Below are positions 54,897 to 64,000 of a DNA stretch of 64,000 nucleotides, in pieces; positions within the stretch are counted from its first letter, which is position 1; each line of letters opens with the position of its first letter. Source of the DNA: Saprolegnia diclina VS20. Lineage: Eukaryota > Oomycota > Saprolegniomycetes > Saprolegniales > Saprolegniaceae. Where the stretch lies: contig NW_008246069.1 in the NCBI RefSeq assembly GCF_000281045.1, positions 630,437 to 694,436 on the forward strand. The letters are read 5' to 3'. The position numbers and the translations under genes are program-made. The notes below the pieces were generated by a model. The model was not told the DNA's origin, did not search any database, and was given only the letters and a program-made list of their open reading frames with translations.

Positions 54897-57800
54897 TTGG
54901 CAATATCCGGTTGTTGGAGGAAGCGTCCGGATGACGGCGCAAAATTAGACCGAAAACAACCCAGCAAAGAACAGTCCGTCGTCGCGCAGCCTCCGGGGAG
55001 CATGGAGATCGAGGTCGCGCATGGAGACGAAGGCCGAGAAGAGCATGACGATGGGCTCTTCCTGGACGCGCTATCCCACGATGAAGGCGCGCTGTCACCG
55101 ACGGCGCAGCTCCGCGAGCTCGACCTGCACGAAGATCACTTTGTCGAGCAGCATCGATCGCCAGTGACAGACCTCTCGTTCTCGATGATGCTCGAGACAA
55201 AGAGCAAGAGTCGAAGCCTCTCGAAGAAGCGTTTGGGCTACCCGCGGTCCGGGCCCTACATGCTCTCGACGCTCAAGGAAGAGACCGACTCTCCCGAGCC
55301 GCGGTCGGCGAAGCGCAACCCGTTCCAGTACAACTCGGACGAGAACGACGCAGACGAGCTCGCTTGGGAGCTCAAGGAGCAGCTCGCCCAGGAGCGTGAA
55401 GACGACAACGCGTGGTCCCACAGCGACGTGCAGGGCGAAGACGTCTACCGTTTCGTGCAGCCGCGCCGCCTCTCGTCCTGGGTCCAAGACGACGCGGTGT
55501 ACGCGTGCTTCAAGTGCCACACGGAGTTTACGCTCCTCATCCGAAAGCACCACTGCCGCGCGTGCGGGCGCATCTTTTGCAACGTGTGCTCCAACCAGCG
55601 CCTCGTCATCCCCATCGACTACGAGTCGACGCCCGTGTCGTACGCCATGCACGGCCAGGCGCAGTACGCGTCCTACTCGAGCGCGATTGCGTCCAATGCC
55701 ACCGAAGTCATCGGGTCGCTCGGGTACTATGTCTGGTCGTACAACTCGGCGACGCCCGCGCTCTCGGCGTCGGCGGACGACTTTACCGAGTTCCACGGCA
55801 GCTGCTCGAGCTCCTCGACGTCGTTTCTCGACGAGGTACGCAGGCGAATGCTTTGGGACGTTGCTCACGTGCGCGTGTAGATGCAGCACTCGGCCGAGCT
55901 CGAGCGCGACCGCTTTCTGCGCAGCATGACGAGCCTCGAGCAGCGCGGCGTCGTGGCCAAGTTTACGCCGTCGGCAGTCTCATTGCACAAGCTCAAGATG
56001 CTTCAGCAGGCGCCAAAAGGAAGCGTGCTGCAGCGTGTTTGTGACGACTGCGCGTCGGCTCTGCAGCAGCGCCGACAGCACTACAACACGGTTCGGGTGT
56101 TTGAGCTTTGCGGATGGGACATCCAGACTCTGCGTGTGCTGGGGCAGGTCTGCCGCAAGTGGCACCGCGCGTCCATCATGTGTCTCTCGACGTTCCGGCA
56201 GATCCAGTACTACCTTCCGTCGCACCCGCTCAGTCCGCGCGAGAAGGACCTTCTCATCCGCAACCGCCGCTTCCTCGCAGGTCATTCCAAATGGTAGGCA
56301 CCGCAGACATGGATCCGCGTGACGTCACCGTGTGTAGGCTACTGCAGCTCGTCAAGGCCGTTGATGTCTCCAAGGAACACTCGACCGACCCGATCGTCGA
56401 CGATATCTTGGCACTCATGCAAGCGCCGCGCACGCACAACTGCATGCTCACCATGTGCTCGCGGCTCTGCCGGCACGAGCTCGAGAGCGTCGACGCGCTT
56501 GAGATTCTCTCCAACGCCAACGTCCAGCACATTGGCTTGCGCGACCTCTGCGTGCGCGCGCTGCAGCGAAAGGCATCGCCGGACGACTGGATGAGCTTCC
56601 TCCCCATTGTGCTACACTCGCTCAGCGTCGAGACGTGCGCTAGCAGCCTCGGCAATGCGATCGTCTCGCAAGCGCTCGTGAACCCGCGCTTCTGCAGCGA
56701 CCTCTACTGGGGCCTCTCGGTGCTTGCCGAAGACCGCCGCTGCCGACGCAAATTTGACGGCTTCCGACAGCGCCTCCTCCTCCGCCTCGTGGCGGCCAAC
56801 GGTGACATGGCGTCCCAGCTGCTTTACGGCCAAGAGTTTGTCGACATCTTGTGGCAGCTGCCGCACCGCGCCGAGCAGAGCGTCGTCGTGAGTCGGCTCG
56901 AGCACGAAGTGTCCAAGTCGGGTCTTTTTGCCGCGACGCCGCTCCGACTACCGGTCGAGCCGATGCTCACGATCTCGGGCATCCAGTACGCGTCGCTCAA
57001 GGTCATGCGCAGCGCAGAGGCCCCGGTCATCGTCACGTGCACGGGCGTCGAGAACGCTGACGCATCGCCGTCAACGCACGCACTGCGACAAACGTACCGG
57101 CTCATGTACAAGCGTGACGATCTGCGCAAGGACGCAGCCGTGCAAAACATCATCCGCGTCATGTACACGATCCTCAAGCAGGAGACGCAAATGTTCAACT
57201 CGGCGCTCGTCACGTACCGTGTGATCCCGACGTCGAGCTACGACGGACTCATCGAGATCGTCGAGAACGCCCATACGCTCTACGCCATCATTCGCGAGCA
57301 CGGCAACATCATGCATTTTTTACACCACTACAACGGCCACCGCGTACGACTCGCTTCTTGCATATGGACAAGGTGTCTGAGATTGGTGTAGACGCTCAGT
57401 GACATTTCGACGTCGTTTCGCGAGTCGTTGGCGGCCTACACCGTCATTACGTTTCTCCTCGGCGTCGGGGACCGGCATGCAGAGAACGTCATGCTCACGA
57501 ACGACGGCAACCTCTTCCACATCGACTATGGCTTTATCTTGGGGAAGGACCCAAAGCCGCTCCAGCCACCCATGCGCCTCGATAAGAACATGCTCGATGC
57601 GCTCGGCGGACCGCTTCAGGTCGAAGCTTTCAAGAACTCGTGCGTCGTCGCCTTCAACTGCCTACGGCGCCACGTGAGCTTGTTCTTGCTCATGCTGCGG
57701 CTCGTGGTCGATGCCATTCCGGAGATTACGGATTTTGGCGTCAACTACACGCAGGCCGACCTCGACGCGTTTGTCATCGAGCGCTTCTTGCCCGGGCAGT

Positions 57801-58045
57801 CGGACGAAGAGGCGGCGACCGCGCTCAAGCTGCGCATGGAAGGCAAGTTCAACGAGAAGATTGGCTTGACGCTGAGCGACTTTGTCCACGCCCATGCGAG
57901 CGAAAAGACGGTCACAAAGGGCATGAGCTCCGTCAAGGTCGGCGTCGAAAGCGTCGGTGGCGCCGTGCACTCGGTCGCCAACTCGCTCACAAGCAGCGCC
58001 AGCTCGCTCCTCAAGTACGTCTGGGGCAGCAATATCGGGTCCTGA
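54897..58045 (+). CDS. FYVE-domain phosphatidylinositol 3-kinase fusion (Vps34-like catalytic part)
   Basis: Four exons, 54897-55835, 55881-56293, 56338-57343 and 57392-58045, close to 1,003 aa; a start at 55002 (MEIEVAHGDE) is also possible. An acidic head is followed by a FYVE finger with the WxxD element (SWVQDD), YACFKC, the R-K-H-H-C-R-A-C core, FCNVC and a distant VCDDC pair, separated by a ~120-residue insertion. Then come an F-box-like helix region (LGQVCRKWHRAS), a PI3K helical domain, and the kinase: MYKRDDLRKDAAVQNI, GVGDRHAENVML (catalytic loop) and HIDYGFILGKDPKPLQPPMRL (activation loop). The ILGxDPKPL..P.(K/R)L string is the class III signature. It binds and probably makes PtdIns3P on endosomes. 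The end is a Ser/Val-rich amphipathic tail. Confidence 0.88.
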
Positions 58046-58286
58046 GGCGTCTGTGATTGTTTAAAACACATTTAACTATCGACTCTTCCTTGTCCATCTC
58101 CCTTTGGTAGCCCTGCAAGCGAGTGCTGCCACGTCATTTACCTCTTGGAATGCATACGTCCGATCTATCGGCTCGTAGAGGTTTTCCAGAAATAAAAATA
58201 TTGTGTTGACATACAAACCTACAGAGACAAAAAGTCGAGTTGAAATAATACGACGGCGACTTTGACGCCACAGAGAGAAGAGACCG

Positions 58287-59342
58287 ATGGCGCTGCCTGT
58301 TGACACGTCCCAGACCGACGCCTTGAACCTGCAGGTGCTGCAGCGCCAGGACAACCAGATCAGCGAGCTCGTGGGCACCGCCAGCCACGTCGTCGTCTAC
58401 GAGTTCGACCAGGCCGACCAGTCGTGGGTACGCGGCTACGACCGATGCCACGCAGGCTGCTCATGTGTGCGTAGAAGCGCAAGGAGGTCGAGGGCTCGCT
58501 CTTTGTCGTCAAGCGGTACGAACGACATGGCTAACGCCAATGTCAAGCAGCTGGGTGTAGGTACTCGGCGCCCCACTTCCAAGTGTTTGTCAACAACCGC
58601 CTCAGCACGGTCAACCTTGCGATTGGCGTCGATGCCACCTTGAACGTGGACAACGTGGACGAGTTTCTGATCATTCGCTGCGTGGACACCGTACGCGTTG
58701 TATGCACGTCCATGGCGTAGCTCATGTCGGTGTGTAGACGTCGCCGAGCGGCTTCAAGATCTATGGCATTTGGTTCTTCCCGGAAGAAGACCGGCAAAAG
58801 ACGCTGCAGCTCCTCGAGCGGTACGCCGACTTGCGCGCTTCACGAGGTTTGATGGATTCTCGACAGCATTCTGGCGTCCATCAAGAGCGGTGGCCCTTTG
58901 ACACCGACGCCCCGCCAGCAACGACCGCAGCCCGTGCAACAGCAACAACAACAGCGACCGCAGCCCGCCGTGGTCCAAGAACCTGCGACCGCAAAGAAGG
59001 TACGGCGTCTTTTTTTGTGGGAATGATGAAACAACGTGCGTGTAGGCAACACAGTCGTTCGGCCCGATTGGGTCCCCGAAGCGCGCAGCCAGCAAGGTCT
59101 TGAGCAAGGCGGAAGGCATTGCCGCGGGCGAAGCCATTCTCGGCATGATTTCGCAAAACACGCAGGCGGAAGATGCGCCAAGCAACGCGGAGGCGACGAC
59201 GCCGCCGTCCAACGCCGGGCGCCGCAGCCGCCGCAAGGACCGGACGCTCAACAAGGACCAGTTCAAGGACGCGCTCCTCACGTGTCTCGAGGACCCTGCG
59301 TTTCTAGACCAGATCTACCAAGCGTACGCGAAGAAGCAATAA
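58287..59342 (+). CDS. DCP1: mRNA-decapping enzyme subunit DCP1
   Basis: Activator of the DCP2 decapping enzyme in P-bodies. Six exons (58287-58427, 58475-58515, 58561-58690, 58738-58820, 58867-58999, 59046-59342) close to 274 aa. The EVH1-like domain is complete: LNLQVLQRQDNQISELVG, ASHVVVYEFD, WKRKEVEGSLFVVKR, FQVFVNNRLS, NVDNVDEFLIIRC, IYGIWFFPEEDRQKTLQLLERI. A Pro/Gln-rich linker (QQRPQPVQQQQQQRPQP) leads to a C-terminal helical trimerisation-like module (LNKDQFKDALLTCLEDPAFLDQIYQAY). Length and order fit non-metazoan DCP1. Confidence 0.92.
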
Positions 59343-59719
59343 GCCATTTGCGTGCTGGAATAGCGCCTCCTCGTGTACTATTACGTAGTCTAGTCCGTCG
59401 ACATGGTGTTGCTGCGTTGGCGGGGTAGGGGTGGGAAACCAGTGTTTTTACACGGAAAACGTGTGAAATTGCCGTGCGAAATATTGGCCTGCAATTATTC
59501 CGTACAAACAGCCTGATAATAAAATACTCTTCGTGTGGTAAATGCTATTTGTGTGGTAAATACTTTCACACGCGTGGTTGAAGATGGGCGCCTGTCTACT
59601 GGGCCAACAGCTGTGTTGACCGGACGCAGGATTGCGCACACGTTTGCGTGTACACTGTGGCGCGCCTTCCGCGAACCTTCGGCTTTGATGGGCCCGGCGG
59701 TCGCACAAACCAATCTGCC
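59343..59719. other. Intergenic, AT-rich, short tandem repeat
   Basis: About 380 bp. A TGTGGTAAAT element occurs twice around 59534-59562 in an AT-rich stretch. No gene seen. Confidence 0.5.
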
Positions 59720-60734
59720 ATGGACATTACGCTCTGCTCGTACAACATCCGCTTCGTCTTGGACCGCTGGGACGAGCGCCGGCCCTTCCTCGAGAAGACG
59801 CTCGTGGCGACCAACGCCGACGTCTTTGCGCTCCAAGAAGTCAACATTGGCATGCACCACGGCCAGCACGCGCACCTTCGCGACGAGCTCTCGAGTGCGC
59901 TGTCGACGCCGTTCACGGCCTTTGGGTCGCCGGGCGCACGCTGGTACATTGAACGCATCCCGTATCTCGGCGCACTCCTCTCGGGCGAGCGCAACCCGAT
60001 CGCGCGCTTCTTTTACGACGGCTACGCGCGCTTCAACGAGCGCTTCCTCGCGACGATCCTCGGTCGACACACGCAGACCATCTATCACAACGAAGTGCTG
60101 CGGGTCCTCCTCTATGGACTCCTTGGCACGGGCTGGGTCTTTGGCACGACGCTCCTCGCCCGGTCGGCCCTCACGTACGAACCTCTTTGTTCTTGTAGTT
60201 CGCGATGCTCATATTCTTAGGCCCGAGGGTGCGGATGTGCTCCTTGTCGGTGGCTGGCGCGCCGCGCAGTGCGTCCACGTGACGACGACCGTAGACAAGA
60301 AGATGCTGGTCGTGAACGTTCACCTCTCATCGGCGCTTGACCAAGAAGACATTCGCATCGACGAAGCACGCCAGATTTGCGACTGGATTGACGCCAAGTG
60401 TGAGGTCGATGACGCTCTCACAGCAGTGGCGATCATGGGCGACTTCAACTGCTTCCCCCACGGTGACTGCTACAAGTACCTCGTCGGTCGTGGCTACAAG
60501 AGCGCGCATAACACGTGTCACTCGGCCGAACCCGAGGTGACGTTCCATCAAGGGCTGGAAGCGCCGACCAAGGACGTTGGCGACGAGTGCACACTCGACT
60601 ACATCTTCCTCAAGGGCGATTCGGTCACCGTCAAGTACGTCCAAGTCGTCGGCCAAACGCAGTGCGGCGATGACAGCACCCTCTTCCCGAGCGACCACTT
60701 TGGTCTCGTGGCGCGCTTGACGCTCGCAGAGTAA
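59720..60734 (+). CDS. Endonuclease/exonuclease/phosphatase (EEP) superfamily protein
   Basis: Exons 59720-60174 and 60221-60734 close to 322 aa; an upstream ATG at 59648 would add 24 residues. The DNase I-like fold is recognisable: ITLCSYNIRF (first strand with the metal-ligand Asn), FALQEVN (metal-binding Glu), MLVVNVHLS, AIMGDFNCFP (Asp/Asn pair), TLDYIFL, and FPSDHFGLVARL (catalytic Asp-His). All active-site residues are present, so it should be an active phosphodiesterase or phosphatase. Candidates are a neutral-sphingomyelinase-like enzyme, an inositol-phosphate phosphatase or a nuclease; sequence alone does not decide. No membrane segment is obvious. Confidence 0.8.
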
Positions 60735-60820
60735 GAGCCCAGATGTTGATACATAAGACACCCAGTCACAATATAACGATTCGACTAACGTTAAGCTACC
60801 ATGTGCTCACCAATGTATGC

Positions 60821-60838
60821 AATGACAATGACAATGAC
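60821..60838. repeat. AATGAC hexanucleotide microsatellite (3 copies)
   Basis: Three perfect units between the EEP gene and NTH. Confidence 0.85.
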
Positions 60839-60953
60839 AATACGTGCCATCGCACCGGACGCTCTTTGATTGGGTGGCGTCAGAAGGAAACGCTCTAGAT
60901 TGGCTCAATTCCGCTCTGTTTTGGCCAATTGACAGTCGAGCCTGCCCATTTGC

Positions 60954-61983
60954 ATGAGCACGCCGAATCCGTTCCTGCGCTTTGCGCACCCACGGGACGA
61001 GGCTCAGCCCAAGCAGCGGGCCAAGAGGCTTCTGTCGCCGAGGCCTGCTACGTCGGGTAAGCGGCAGCGACCCGAAGCTACGACCAAGGAAGAAGCGGAT
61101 GGCGACGACCCTCGACTGGCCATGCTCGCTTGCATGCAGTCGATTCGCAAGACTATGATCGCGCAAGTCGACATCTACGGCACGCAGCAGCTATACAGCG
61201 CCTCGATGGCGCCCAAGGTGCGCATTGTACCGGCGCTCGGTCTGTCACGGACGCATTGAGCTAGGACCAGCGCTGGCAAATTCTGATCGCGTCGCTTCTG
61301 AGCACGCAGACGAGAGACGAAATCACAGCGGGCGCCATGTTGCGGCTGCACGCGCTGCCTGGGGGTCTCACAATATCGTCCGTGCTCGCACTCTCGGTCG
61401 CCGAGCTTGATGCGCTACTAAGTCCCGTCGGGTTCCACCTGTACGTCCGTTCCAACTTCCGAGATGAGTGACAATTATGCTAGGAAAAAGGCTGAGCAGT
61501 TGCTGCGTATTGCAGACATATTGCAGACGCGCTTCGAGAGTGACATTCCTCTCTCGATCGCCGAGCTCGTAAGTCATGCACGCTCTCCCACAGCAGGCAA
61601 TGAAGATGGGATGATAGATGGAGCTTCCTGGCATCGGTCCAAAGGTCGCGCGCTTGATCGCTCTCGTGGCGTGGGGGCGCGCGGACGGGATCATTGTCGA
61701 CACGCACGTCCACCGCATCGCGCGCCGACTCGGGTAAAACAGCGAAGAACACCGTGCGTTCAATGATATATATGGGCTTAGGTGGACCTCTGCGCCAGCC
61801 AAGACCGCCGAAGACTCTCGCCGAGAGCTCGAGGGGTGGATTCCGCCTGACAAGTGGGGCGACATGTCCAAGCTTCTGATCGGGTTTGGCCAAACGTACT
61901 GCAAAGCGGTCAAGCCCAAGTGCGTGTCGTGCCCAATGCGCGCTACGTGTCCGTCGAGCTCGCAAGGGTCCGATGCTGTGTAA
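60954..61983 (+). CDS. NTH1: Endonuclease III homologue (DNA glycosylase/AP lyase)
   Basis: Base-excision repair enzyme removing oxidised pyrimidines and nicking AP sites. Five exons (60954-61217, 61265-61440, 61484-61568, 61618-61733, 61782-61983) close to 280 aa. A basic head ([17 protein letters not shown]) suggests nuclear targeting. The core has [15 protein letters not shown], the helix-hairpin-helix [13 protein letters not shown] with the catalytic Lys, and [14 protein letters not shown] with the catalytic Asp. The [4Fe-4S] loop near the C-terminus has the correct spacing C-x6-C-x2-C-x5-C ([17 protein letters not shown]). All key residues are intact. Confidence 0.93.
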
Positions 61984-62195
61984 TCACCACATTGGTCTAA
62001 TATCGAAATGCAGTGAAAGAATTCGAGGATGGACTCCACCTCTGTGAAATCCGCCAGTGCGCTAAATACGGTCCAGAGCTGCGCTGCGTTTCAGCGCATG
62101 GAAATCGAATGTCGAAGAAATGACGGTTGAAGCGCCGTTGGCATTTGCACGAACCGCGATTCACAATTGCTTTGTCGCTCCAAGTTGCTCATAGC

Positions 62196-63626
62196 ATGCT
62201 CCAAACCAAGTGGCTCCTTGGGCTTGCAGTGGCCGTCGCTGCGGGTTCGTCCGCCCTCTCGTGTGGCCCCTCCCAGTACCTCGACCCAATCTCGAGTGTT
62301 TGCGTCAACTATGCCAACCAAGGCGCCAAGGCTGGTGCCGTCCTTGATGGAGCGCTGGACACGGGTAGCACTGCGTGGATGCTCATGTCATCCGCGCTTG
62401 TCATGATCATGACGCCGGGCGTCGCCTTCTTCTACGCCGGCCTCGCGGGCGAAGACATGGCGTCCAACACGATGATGATGTCGTTCATGAGCATGGCGCT
62501 CGTCTCGATCCAGTTTTGGCTCTTTGGCTACTCGGTGGCGTTTAGCTCGGACGGCCTCTTTAGCTGGGCGACGTACGCCAAGGTGGGGAAGCTCCCGAGC
62601 GCCACGTACGCGACGACGTCCCCGCACATTGTCTTTGCTCTCTTCCAAACCCAGTTTGCGACGATTACGCCGGCGCTGCTCAGCGGCGGCATTGTCGGTC
62701 GCATGAAGTTTAGCACCTACGTCCTCTTTCTCCTTCTATGGACGTCCATCGTCTACGACCCGCTGGCCAATTGGATGTGGTCCTTGAAACTCGACGACAA
62801 CTGGGCGGCCAAGGCCATGGGCTGGGAAGGCAAGCTCGGCGCGCTCGACTTTGCTGGCGGCACCGTCATCCACGTTGCGAGTGGCTTTGGCGCCCTCGCG
62901 TCCGCGCTCGTCGTCGGAAGTCGCACCAACGGCGGCGAGGTTAAGCCCCACAACGTCCCGCTCGTTATGATTGGCACGACCTTGCTCTGGTTTGGCTGGT
63001 TCGGCTTTAACGCCGGGTCCGAGGGCGCTGCCGACGGCGTCGCGGCCATCGCCGCCATCAACACGCACCTCGCCGCGTCAGCAGGCTTTTTGACTTGGGC
63101 GTTTGTCGATTACTTAAGCAGCGGCAAGGTTGATCCGTGTGGCGCCGCCAGTGGCGCAGTCGCGGGCCTCGTCTGCATCACCCCGGGCTGCGGCTATGTC
63201 TTTCCATGGGCCGCCGTGATCTTTGGGATCCTCGGCGCCACCACCGGGTTTGCGGCCGTGCGCATGAAGAACCGCCTCGGCTACGACGATACGCTCGACT
63301 CGTTTGCGATCCACGGGTGCGCGGGCTTCGTCGGTGGTCTCCTCACAGGTCTCTTTGCCACGCCTGATGTGAACCCGGCCATCGTCGGCGGCGCGTTCTA
63401 CGGCCACAGTATGCAGTTTGTGTACCAGCTCGTCGCCCAGTGCGTCACGGCGGGCTACTCGTTCGTCGTCACGACGCTTCTCCTCCTTGCGCTCAAGCAC
63501 ACGATCGGCCTCCGCGTCTCCAAGGAGAAGGAAATCCTCGGCATGGACGCCGTGTACCATGGCGGCCTCGCCTACGACCACACTCTCACGCGCTCTGGGT
63601 CGCGCCCCACAGGCGAGATGGAGTGA
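62196..63626 (+). CDS. AMT: Ammonium transporter (AMT/MEP/Rh family)
   Basis: Channel-like ammonium transporter in the plasma membrane. Single exon; the start at 62196 (MLQTKWLLGL) gives a cleavable-looking signal or first helix and 476 aa, as usual. Family features: MLMSSALVMIMTPGVAFFYAG, SFMSMALVSIQFWLFGYSVAF, GGTVIHVASGFGALASALV with the first pore His, LLWFGWFGFNAGS, FAIHGCAGFVGGLLTGLFA with the second pore His, and a cytosolic C-terminus KEKEILGMDAVYHGGLAY, the conserved allosteric tail motif (GLD..HG..AY). About 11 helices. The intact C-terminal motif implies the usual trans-activation/phosphorylation control between subunits of the trimer. Confidence 0.95.
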   Translation: MLQTKWLLGLAVAVAAGSSALSCGPSQYLDPISSVCVNYANQGAKAGAVLDGALDTGSTAWMLMSSALVMIMTPGVAFFYAGLAGEDMASNTMMMSFMSMALVSIQFWLFGYSVAFSSDGLFSWATYAKVGKLPSATYATTSPHIVFALFQTQFATITPALLSGGIVGRMKFSTYVLFLLLWTSIVYDPLANWMWSLKLDDNWAAKAMGWEGKLGALDFAGGTVIHVASGFGALASALVVGSRTNGGEVKPHNVPLVMIGTTLLWFGWFGFNAGSEGAADGVAAIAAINTHLAASAGFLTWAFVDYLSSGKVDPCGAASGAVAGLVCITPGCGYVFPWAAVIFGILGATTGFAAVRMKNRLGYDDTLDSFAIHGCAGFVGGLLTGLFATPDVNPAIVGGAFYGHSMQFVYQLVAQCVTAGYSFVVTTLLLLALKHTIGLRVSKEKEILGMDAVYHGGLAYDHTLTRSGSRPTGEME

Positions 63627-63801
63627 GAACGACTAAGATAATTGCATTGATACTCTTTGCATGAGACGTGAGTTCTCCAATGGAAAGCGTCAGATGTACA
63701 AAAAGCATATGCGTTCAAGTTGATAATTGGGTTGAGTTACGTCGTCCTGATGTTATGGATAAGAGACGTGGTCAATATGACGATGAAGAAGGTGTGGCGT
63801 G

Positions 63802-63984
63802 CTACGGCGCAAGGGCAGCTTGTCGGTAGAGCGCAGAGAGGAGCCATGCAACGGCCAAGATCGTCAAGACCGCCAGTTTGATGAGCGCTGCCACCATGAT
63901 TTCTTGGTTGGATTCGATCTTGGGCGACAGATTCATGTACGTTGTTGCGGAAGGGCGCGATGCGATCGAGGCGAAGAGACCCAT
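63802..63984 (-). CDS. Small single-pass membrane protein, start at window edge
   Basis: 60 codons, from MGLFASIASRPSATT to a C-terminal hydrophobic helix (MVAALIKLAVLTILAVAWLLSALY) and a stop. Only 16 bp lie upstream of the Met, so the true start or other exons may be outside the window. Family not recognised; it resembles a tail-anchored peptide. Confidence 0.4.
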   Translation of the reverse strand: MGLFASIASRPSATTYMNLSPKIESNQEIMVAALIKLAVLTILAVAWLLSALYRQAALAP

Positions 63985-64000
63985 CGCCGACGACCGGCCC

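Noticed and set aside
1..64000. CRISPR arrays, bacterial operons, prophage or toxin systems
   Set aside because: The window is eukaryotic; no regularly spaced repeats or prokaryotic gene clusters were seen.

Overview
This is a nuclear chromosome segment of an oomycete, probably a member of the Saprolegniales. Four things point there. Genes are dense and GC-rich, on both strands. Introns are tiny (about 41-60 nt, usually starting GTACG/GTAxG and ending TAG). There is a tandem pair of GPCR-phosphatidylinositol-phosphate kinases, a gene class characteristic of oomycetes. There is also a complete flagellar IFT dynein heavy chain. No bacterial operons, rRNA or tRNA genes were found. Exon models were built by hand from splice signals and phase checks; where a coding length is given, the exon phases add up.

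Layout. 1-21.6 kb, all minus strand: 5' part of nicotinate phosphoribosyltransferase; a 4,260-residue cytoplasmic dynein-2 heavy chain coded almost entirely by one 12-kb exon; two tandem Ca2+/H+ exchangers; a JmjC hydroxylase. 22-25.4 kb: DNase II, diverging from a three-RRM RNA-binding protein. 26-29 kb, minus: a cupredoxin-ankyrin fusion, a two-EF-hand protein and an unassigned, possibly mitochondrial protein. 30-37 kb: a duplicated MAPR/cytochrome-b5-like membrane protein, two PX-like proteins that share a CxYC insertion, an alpha/beta hydrolase without its catalytic Ser and His, a TIM-barrel protein and a small basic protein. 38-40.2 kb: a zinc-finger protein that may be a SUZ12/VEFS-box (PRC2) subunit.

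40.5-44.5 kb is an accessory, repeat-rich block. It holds a LINE 3' fragment, a direct segmental duplication split by a 100-N assembly gap, and a 270-bp-arm inverted repeat with a 17-nt loop.

44.6-50 kb: two GPCR-PIP kinases in tandem. 50.6-54.6 kb: an XPR1/EXS phosphate exporter converging on a eukaryotic lpxB (lipid-A-disaccharide synthase). 54.9-64 kb, mainly plus strand: FYVE-PI3-kinase fusion, mRNA-decapping protein DCP1, an EEP-family phosphatase/nuclease, endonuclease III (NTH), an ammonium transporter and, at the end, the start of a small membrane protein on the minus strand.

Themes. Phosphoinositide signalling is rich here (two GPCR-PIPKs, a FYVE-PI3K, two PX-like proteins), as is Ca2+ handling (two CAX, EF-hand, IQ motif). 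The most unusual items are the cupredoxin-ankyrin fusion, lpxB, the catalytically dead hydrolase, the CxYC PX pair and the large inverted repeat.
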